Positions 56,547 to 64,000 of a stretch of 64,000 nt of DNA are shown here, in pieces. Under the pieces are notes generated by a model. That model saw only the letters and a list, made by a program, of their open reading frames with translations. It had not been told where the DNA came from and did no database searches. The position numbers were made by a program, and so were the translations under genes. Location: the NCBI GenBank assembly GCA_035578155.1, contig JAPWDM010000005.1, positions 41,058,365 to 41,122,364 of the forward strand, given 5' to 3'. Each line of letters starts with the position of its first letter. The first letter of the stretch is position 1. The DNA is from Brachynemurus nebulosus (Eukaryota > Arthropoda > Insecta > Neuroptera > Myrmeleontidae).

Positions 56547-58906
56547 GAATTATAACCTGAGTCAGAATTCAAAGACTACTTTGACGTTTACAACATCTAA
56601 ATATTAGTCTACACCGACTCGGAATGAACCTACAAAAACAATCTTTTCTCATATACACGTATCATATCATGACATGTATCATACGTCATAACACTAGTAT
56701 TATCTTGGTAACTATAAATTAAAAAATGACTGCTCACGAAAAAATATATGTACCCATGCGCTAGGCATATTCTGCCCCCTTCTTTCCCGTATTTTATGGT
56801 CAGTCCTCAATGTAATTAAATGAGGAAGAATCTATTGTTTTCCCTGTAATCTGACTGTATTTTACAACACTAAGAAAAATTTTGGAAACTCGGAGAAAAA
56901 CTGGAAAATTATAAAATTCGCTTGTTGTGTTCGCTGACGTTTAAAAGTGTCTATTTTTAAAAAAAAATTCTGACCTACGTAAACGTTTCACTTATATTAT
57001 CACAGCCGTTACGAATAATCTTTCGTCAGTAATATAAAATATAAGAACATTAAATTTTAATGATAATTCTAATTATAATAATCTTCGCTGAAAAAGTAAT
57101 TTAAGAAAATTTTGAGATGATAAAATTATTTTCAGTATACAACATATATAATTATTATGTTGAGTAAGGCGACAAATGTATTAAATTTTTTACACAATGC
57201 CGCAAGCAGTATTTTCCGTCACTTGAATTTCACCAACATGTCGACACATAATACACAGTAAAGTTGTCTGGTGTGCGTTGATAATATAATATTCTGACGT
57301 TTTTCATGAAGGCGGAAAGACAAAATCAAAAAGTATGCAGACAGCAGATTCAACTAAAAAATCTGTAACTTATCCGTACCTACTGTAAGTTTTTTCTGAT
57401 TAAAAACATAAAAATATTATTTTTAAGATTAATAAATTAGTGACGCTATTCTCTGCAGACCTCTTCTGTAATACAGCTAAGATTAATTCTGTTTCAAATT
57501 TATTGATATTTGTTTGAATAGGACTAGATATATATATAATTAGAACTAAGGCTACCATCATTACAGTTCGGGATATTATCCAGTGAACCACTTATCTCAT
57601 TAAAATAACTTTTTAATGCTTCATTTCTTGTTTTTCAAACTAGAAAAGCTATTCGTACTTGACATAATTATACGAATGAAATTTTATCTGAAAGATATGA
57701 TGAAGATCAATAATGCACCAACTGAGAATATTTCATATTTATGAAATGTTAAATTCAACTTATAAGCTATTCACTATAGTAATTTTTGAAATAAATATTG
57801 TAGAAGTAATTACCATTTTGATTAGTTAAAAAAATTAATTATTTAAAATAGTAGTTTGAACGAAAGTCCTAAAAGCTTTTTTACGATTAAATTATGTGTT
57901 ATTCTATTAATGAACTTAAATTTTCCGACTGCATAATTGTATAACTTGACAAAAACAAATGTGCCTCTAAAAACCTGATGTGCAGTGACTAATTAATTTA
58001 AACTTGTTGATACAGTGATTACCGAATATCTATTAATTCTATTTCCAAATGTAACTATTAATTTCAATCTTGGGTATACATGCTTTTATGCTTTAGAATA
58101 ACAAATAGGAAATTTTTATCCTGATTTTGGTTGTTTTACACGGGAAGCAATATAAATATCTAAAAGGGACATCTTGAAACATAGGTAAAACTTAACAGTT
58201 TTTTAAGATTTCGAACGTTAGAATTCTGAAAATCTTAGAAAGAATCACTCTATGGAGTTGTATAACTTTTAATATGCTCGTCGTCAAGTTTATGTTTTAT
58301 TGGGAACTTAACTTATGCTATTTTTTATGCATTGCCGTTGGGAGATTCTCTTTTAACTTCTATGTTTTGTACACTAAAACCTAAAGGCAAATTTATTCTC
58401 TATAAATTACATTTAGTTTAGTTTTTATTTTTTTTTTCAGTTTGTACAGTAACGACATCAGTCTGACAAGCAATATATACATGTTTTGCTGCACTAATTA
58501 ATGCTCTGCTTCGTTGCTTATATGACTTTTATGAGCGTGTATCGTATGTAATTCTAGCTGTGAGATTTTTTTGTTTGCATTACATCAATTAGTAGGATAT
58601 GACGATACTATGAAAGAAGATATTCTGTACACCACTTTTTCGTTTTAAAAATTCTGTAAAACTAGATGATATTTAATGAAATATTAAAAACATATATCTA
58701 ATTTATATATAGTTATCAATATATAGTATAATATTAAGCAAAATATGAGCTTTTTTTTAAAGTTGTGGTAGTTGTTACCTGATGTTGTAAAGACTTTATA
58801 ATATTTTGTATCCAAAATTTTTATAGTGACTATACTGGTGAAGAATTCTGAAAATTATATATTCAATCTCAATATCAAATTTTAATGTTGGAAGTATTAT
58901 GTAAAA
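56547..58906. other. Gene-free AT-rich stretch
   Basis: No gene seen. At 58030-58160 one stray unit resembles the 120-bp tandem array at 62480 (AATAACAAATAGGAAATTTTTATCC). Confidence 0.45.
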
Positions 58907-59364
58907 TCTATACATATAATAAAACTGTAAATCTGTCTCTGTCTGTCTGTCTGTCTGTTCACGCATCACGCAAAAACTACTGGACGGATTTTAATGAAAT
59001 TTGGTGTGATGATAACTTATTACCTCGGTCAACATCTAAGATACTTTTTATTCCGGGAAAATGTCTCATTCCCACGGGAAAATGGAAAAACTATTTTGAG
59101 CATCTACACACATTACGCCAATTTACATATTTCATAAAAAATTTCATAACTATAGTAACAAAAATTGTAAATAAATTTTGTAGTTTGGAAATTTTTCTGA
59201 ATTTTAAATAAAAAAAAATGTTGCTAATTGTGTACCGAAAAATACAATAAATACACAATTGTCAATTTCGAGACAATTTAATGCAATTTGTGTTGCAAGA
59301 AACTACAAATTGGAAAAAGAAACTACTCAACGTTTCGCGTGAACAACGTCACGGGTACGGCTAT
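58907..59364 (+). mobile_element. Short non-autonomous Helitron
   Basis: Begins TCTATACATATAATAAAACT after an A, then a CTGTCTGTCTGTCTGT run, and ends AACGTCACGGGTACGGCTAT, close to the CTAG end of the copy at 39240. No Rep/helicase frame. The terminal CTAG is mutated to CTAT. Confidence 0.65.
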
Positions 59365-60490
59365 AATTTATAAAATGTTAAGATACATCTACATCAAGGG
59401 ATTTTATGGAGCACATTAAAATGGTCACAGGCGAATGTTTTATGACTAGTATTGATTTAGAGCTGAGTAAAATTTGGAGTGCAACATTACAAAAAATAGT
59501 ACCTATATTATTTAGTGAGCGTCGTAAGTGTTATTTTTCAATCTTGGATTCTCAAACTGAATTCGAGGCAACAAAAATAAATCGCCGAGAAAAATAAAGG
59601 GCCGAGATTGAGTAAGTTAATTTTCCTACTGAAAAAATGATGAATAAATTTAAAATACTCCTGTCACAGCAACCTAATGAATTTTTGGTTAAAAATTACT
59701 TTTTCTCGAAAACCAGCTCACATAGGATAATTATTCTCTTTATATAATCCATGAAGCACCAAAATGATCAAAATCTCGAAATTTTCTATAACAGCTAAAA
59801 TTTTAATGCTTTTTTTCTTAAAAATGTGTTTCAATATATTATTTGAAATATACCTAATATTTCTTGAAATATTTTTACAATTTTTCAAAACAAACCTAAC
59901 AAATCTAACCAATTTGTAATTTTTTTTTAATACCTATATAAAGTTTCATTGCAGATTTAATTTACAAAAATACAAAATTAAATTTTCTTTTGCGTGACTA
60001 CAATGGCAGATAATATAGTTAATGTTTACAAACAGGTCTCCACCCAGTTACAAGCGTGGTTTAGTTTAATGGAATCGTAGCTTCGTATTTTAATACCTAT
60101 ATACTTGTTACACCAAATAATCATATAGTGTTAAATGTATTCTATTCAATCCTCAATGATCGAAACAGCACCAAATGATAATTATGGATGTTTAGAAAAA
60201 AAATTAATAATTATGCAAATTTTCAATGTTTTAGTTTTAATTTTATCATCTTTCCACAGCTCAGAATATTCATTTAAATTTTAAAATTAATTTGTTTACA
60301 AACTTCATTCATTGTGTCAACTTTAAGTATAAATATCCTAGGATGGAGAAATAAAATATATGCCTATATGAACGTACTTGAAGAAATATTCTTATCGTTT
60401 GAATTTAGTGTAGTGTAAACATTATACAAAGTACACATTTATACTCGTACTTTTATACGTACTCCCGCATATGTTTTGTAAACCCGTACT
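59365..60490. other. Gene-free AT-rich stretch
   Basis: No gene or element recognised. Confidence 0.4.
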
Positions 60491-60560
60491 ATATTTTGTT
60501 TATTCTGTTTGGAATATGAATCTGTTCTGCAAAACAGAGAAGGAAAGATGGTGTTCATAC

Positions 60561-60608
<48 letters not shown>

Positions 60609-60718
60609 ATATATAGCTTTTTATTTTGTTTGGAATATGAACACCTGGAATGAACACCATATTTCCTTCTCTGTTTTGCAGAACAGATTCATATTCCAAA
60701 CACAATAAACAAAATATA
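60491..60718. repeat. 66-bp inverted repeat around a (TA)n tract
   Basis: 60491-60556 and 60652-60718 are nearly perfect inverted copies sharing TTTGGAATATGAATCTGTTC and TGCAAAACAGAGAAGGAAA. The centre holds about 47 bp of (TA)n and a partial third copy (TTTGGAATATGAACACC). It can extrude as a very long hairpin. Confidence 0.9.
60560..60606. repeat. (TA)n microsatellite at the centre of the inverted repeat
   Basis: Uninterrupted TA about 47 bp long. Confidence 0.95.
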
Positions 60719-60871
60719 TGTCTGTATGCTAATACTTGTATTACCATATGTCTATATATTTACCACATAGGTACATGGAACATAAATGTATATGTTGCAG
60801 CGATATTGTCAAAACCGTTCTGTTATAACAATTATAGTCAATTTCTAAAAAAAAAGCGAACTGTTGCCAAC

Positions 60872-62336
60872 CAGAGGCGTATCTAGGGTGGGGCAAGTAG
60901 GGCACGTGCCCCGGGCGCCTTTCAAAGGGGGGCGCGCAAAAACGCCAACTATTAAATTTAAAAATGAAAATATAGCACAATAAAATAATTCGTATCAAAC
61001 AATCCCGTTAAGAATTCCCACACTTCACAAATGGGCGAGAGGGAGTGAATGGTGTGCTCAATTCAGGTGCCCTGAAAAGCTACTTGAATTTATTGTGCAG
61101 TATGATGGATTAAGAAAGGTTATACGACCTAGCTTCACTCGGTGTAGAGCGAGAAAAAACAAAACATCAGAAACATCATTGATATGTTTGCGTCACAGAA
61201 GGCCAGGAAGGTGCAATTGAAACTTTGTAAGTGTAATGGTTTTACGGTCTTACTTTCGTTGTAAAATAGAAAATAAATGCAGTAGCGTAGGTAAGAGGGG
61301 GATGGGGCAAGGAGGTCTATCAAACCCCGGACGCCACTTTCAGAAGGGCGCCATAACTAGGGTGGCCAACTGTCCGAATTTAATCGGGATGTCCCGATTT
61401 TAGCCCTATGTGTCCCGCGTCCCGACAACAATAGTGGCGGAACGCTAATTGTCCCGATTTTTAACATCTACAATTTCTTTACATTTTTAGTCCCGCCAGT
61501 CTCGTTATTGTTTCTAAATTATCGCGCTCACATGTCATGACGACCAAGGAAGTAAGTATATTTGCTGTACCTACTGATAAAGTATACTCTGTCTACTCAT
61601 TTATAACTTATACAACTTACAGTATTGCCAGATTAACTCATTAAAATTCCTCCAACATTAAAATCCCTCCAAAAAATGGAATAAATTATTTGACGTACAT
61701 GAAATACGTAAGCGGCGTTCGAGTAGCCTAAAAGTAATCAATGCCAAAGACAGTCAACTTTATGAAAAATGTTTTCCTCTAAAAATAATACAGTTGATAA
61801 GCAAAAAAAAATTAAGAATCTAAAAATTAAAAAACTTGATTTTTAATTTAGTAAAATAAAATAAGAAAATATTATTGTAATATTATCTTCAAGAAATTGT
61901 TTTGTTTCAAGGTTTGTAAGATCATGGGTTTGCTTTCGCGGTTCCGGTATGATAGTGAAAGAGAGGGGGGTTTTGGTGGGTACACCAGCTATTGCACCTC
62001 CCGGCTGAAAATCCCACACTCAGCTTATAGTTTTCCGTCCTCAATAAAAAAAAAGATTATGGTTTAAATATGTAACTGTTAGTAACAAATAATAAAAATA
62101 AAAAAAATATCTTTCCTACTCGCTGATTAAAAACGTTTTTTCTTTTTTTTTTTTTAATAGTCCCGATTTTTCTTGTCCTGTCCCGATTCTTTTCCCATTA
62201 AATCCCGAAATATTTATTGGTAGAGTTGGCAACCCTAGCCATAATGTACCATATATTATATATGTGTTTCTGGAAGGGGAAGGGGCGCCAATAAAGGGTC
62301 GTGCCCCGGGCGCTAGTTATGTTCGCTACGCCACTG
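60872..62336. mobile_element. hAT-type element with perfect 8-bp TSD, hosting another element
   Basis: CAGAGGCGTATC at the left and CGCTACGCCACTG at the right are hAT termini, flanked on both sides by TTGCCAAC (60864-60871 and 62337-62344). GTGCCCCGGGCGC occurs near both ends in opposite orientation. A second CAGTAGCGTAGG start lies inside at about 61280. No transposase frame was recognised. Confidence 0.88.
61358..62237. mobile_element. hAT MITE nested in the element at 60872
   Basis: TAGGGTGGCCAAC and GTTGGCAACCCTA termini, flanked by GCCATAAC and GCCATAAT (7 of 8). TCCCGATTTT-type motifs repeat inside both ends. 880 bp, no transposase. A GC-rich patch at 61920-62030 is unexplained. Confidence 0.85.
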
Positions 62337-62479
62337 TTGCCAACTGATACGATTTCTTACAATAAAGCTAGCAAATTTTGGTCTTATTATAATTTCGCTA
62401 GACTCATTTAGAGAAATTGTGAAATGTAATTTTTGACAATATTACTAAATCAGCGTAAAGGTAATATTGCAAAAATAAA

Positions 62480-63110
62480 CATGATATAAACATGAAACTA
62501 ATAATGTCGAAACAACTGAACTGGTTTAGAATAATCGATAGGAAATTTTAGCCCGATTAAAGGTTTCCGTATGATACCAAAATAAATAGTATCAAAACTA
62601 TTAAATAGATTTTAATAAAATTTTTTAGGGAGACTTATATCGTTCAAAATAACTTATAGAATAATTTTCTTCCTGGTTGAAGGTTCCTGTGGGATATGAA
62701 TGCGAACTTAATTAACACCAAAGTGACAAAATCAATATCAATCAAATTTGGTATGGATAAGTTTATGCTTTGAAATAACAAACAGAAATGGGAAGTATTT
62801 ATCCGGATTATGGGTTTCCATGGGAAACAACATTCAGTCACGTCAAAACTACAGAAGCGATTTCAATCTAATTTAGTTTTGACGCTTATATGCTTTGCAA
62901 TAACTGACGGCATAATGTGTATTCCAATTGAAGGTTTATGTGATATATGAATATGAAACTAATTAATGTTAAAACTACTGAAATAATTTCAATCTTTAAT
63001 ATAGAGATATCCTTTGATATATAACATATAGTAGAACCTTAATGCTGATTGAAGATCGCCGTGGGAAAAATGAATTAATTGACATCCGACAGGCACCTTC
63101 AGGCCAAGAT
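62480..63110 (+). repeat. Tandem array, about 120-bp unit, five copies
   Basis: A GATTGAAGGTTTCCGTGGGA-like marker recurs at about 62561, 62681, 62812, 62932 and 63053. Each unit also holds a TTTCAATC and a TATGCTTTGAAATAAC block. Copies are strongly diverged. Confidence 0.8.
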
Positions 63111-63142
63111 ACAAATTAATTATTTTAACAATATAGCTACAC

Positions 63143-63231
<89 letters not shown>
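63143..63231. repeat. (CA)n(TA)n compound microsatellite
   Basis: About 10 CA units followed by about 35 TA units. Confidence 0.97.
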
Positions 63232-63234
<3 letters not shown>

Positions 63235-63748
63235 ATGGAAAAATCTGGTAATCTGGTGTTGGTAGTAAATAGTAAAATATTTGTATTCCACTTGATCTTT
63301 CATTATCCACTTTGGGACTATTTTCAATTCTACCTATAGTAGCTTCAATACGAAGGTAAAACCATATTGTGTTATATATGTATATAAAATATATGCAGAA
63401 TGCAGAATACAGGAAGCACTTTATAGGGTGTTTTATAAAAAAAATTTCGATAGAGATTCATGGACTTAAGCATTGTTGGCTAAAGCAAAAGTATCTTTTG
63501 TTTCAAACATTAATAATATGATAAGGCACGAAATTTAAAATAAGAAGTACTTAGCCTAAGTATAAAATCACTTTAGAGATATAAGCCTGTTACGACTAGG
63601 AGGAAGCTGCGTAACCCATGCCATTGGCAGGGTACTTTTTATTTTATCAGTCAAATGCTCTGTAGCAACTAATATAATCTCATCAAAATAACTATAAAAT
63701 CGTGTAGAATATGGTTAGTGGCGTATTAAGTGGTACCTGAATTACATG

Positions 63749-63850
63749 TAGAGATGGACGACGGGAAAATTCCCAGTGGGAATTTTCCCGGGAAAATTCC
63801 CATTTGGGTATTTATTGGGTATTTTCCCGGGAAAATTCCCGAAACCTGGG
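63749..63850. mobile_element. Palindrome cluster of GGGAAAATTCCC, possible hAT terminus
   Basis: After TAGAGATGGACGAC, which resembles a hAT start, GGGAAAATTCCC or its overlapping half occurs four times within 80 bp (63763-63843), two of them fused as TTTTCCCGGGAAAA. No right terminus is in the window. Confidence 0.6.
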
Positions 63851-64000
63851 TAAAAACGATTACTTAGCTGTACTTCTTTGCAAATGTGTTTTTAATTAGA
63901 TCTGTATATATTTGTTAATTGTGCGTGGAGTTTTACATAATATAATGTTGATGTAAAGTTTTCTAATTATTATTATCATAAAACCACTTCAGTACATACT

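Noticed and set aside
1..64000. CRISPR array, rRNA or bacterial operon
   Set aside because: No regularly spaced short repeats with unique spacers, no rRNA-like conserved text, and introns show that the DNA is eukaryotic.

Overview
The window is nuclear DNA from an AT-rich arthropod genome, most likely an insect. The protein genes are interrupted by short GT-AG introns (60-73 bp in all but one case). The transposon content is of insect type: a Jockey-like LINE, hAT, mariner, piggyBac and Tigger-like elements, Helitrons and tRNA-derived SINEs. I cannot name the order or species from the sequence alone. Only two complete host protein genes are present. Both are ciliary genes, which in insects points to ciliated sensory neurons and sperm. 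They are IFT80 (minus strand, 941-4338, ten exons, 775 residues) and CFAP298/kurly (plus strand, 36775-37708, two exons, 290 residues). Each has an RFX-type X-box close by, one in the first intron of IFT80 and one just upstream of the CFAP298 start codon.

Layout. 1-4.4 kb: IFT80 and its 3' flank. 4.7-7.2 kb: a piggyBac-like terminus, a truncated Jockey-like reverse transcriptase, a cluster of GTAC motifs with 9-bp phasing, and an 87-bp tandem duplication. 7.2-17.7 kb: one young LTR retrotransposon on the minus strand, with 648-bp LTRs differing at a single noticed position and a 4-bp ATTG target duplication. It carries a large coiled-coil, Asn-rich Gag but no recognisable pol, so it looks like a non-autonomous gag-only element. 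17.9-36 kb: a dense collection of short transposons, many with visible terminal inverted repeats (TIRs) and target-site duplications (TSDs), plus a satellite of about 170 bp. 36.7-37.8 kb: CFAP298.

37.8-64 kb: gene-poor DNA with two exon-like open stretches of unknown identity (minus 39622-39886 and plus 41047-41322), which may belong to host genes with very long introns. The rest is repeats: Helitron ends, SINE heads, fold-back elements, (TA)n microsatellites, a nest of one hAT element inside another, and a tandem array of about 120 bp.

No rRNA, tRNA, CRISPR array or bacterial-type operon was seen. The most interesting items are the gag-only LTR retrotransposon, the paired X-boxes at two cilia genes, the unknown exons, and several unusual palindromic or nested mobile elements.
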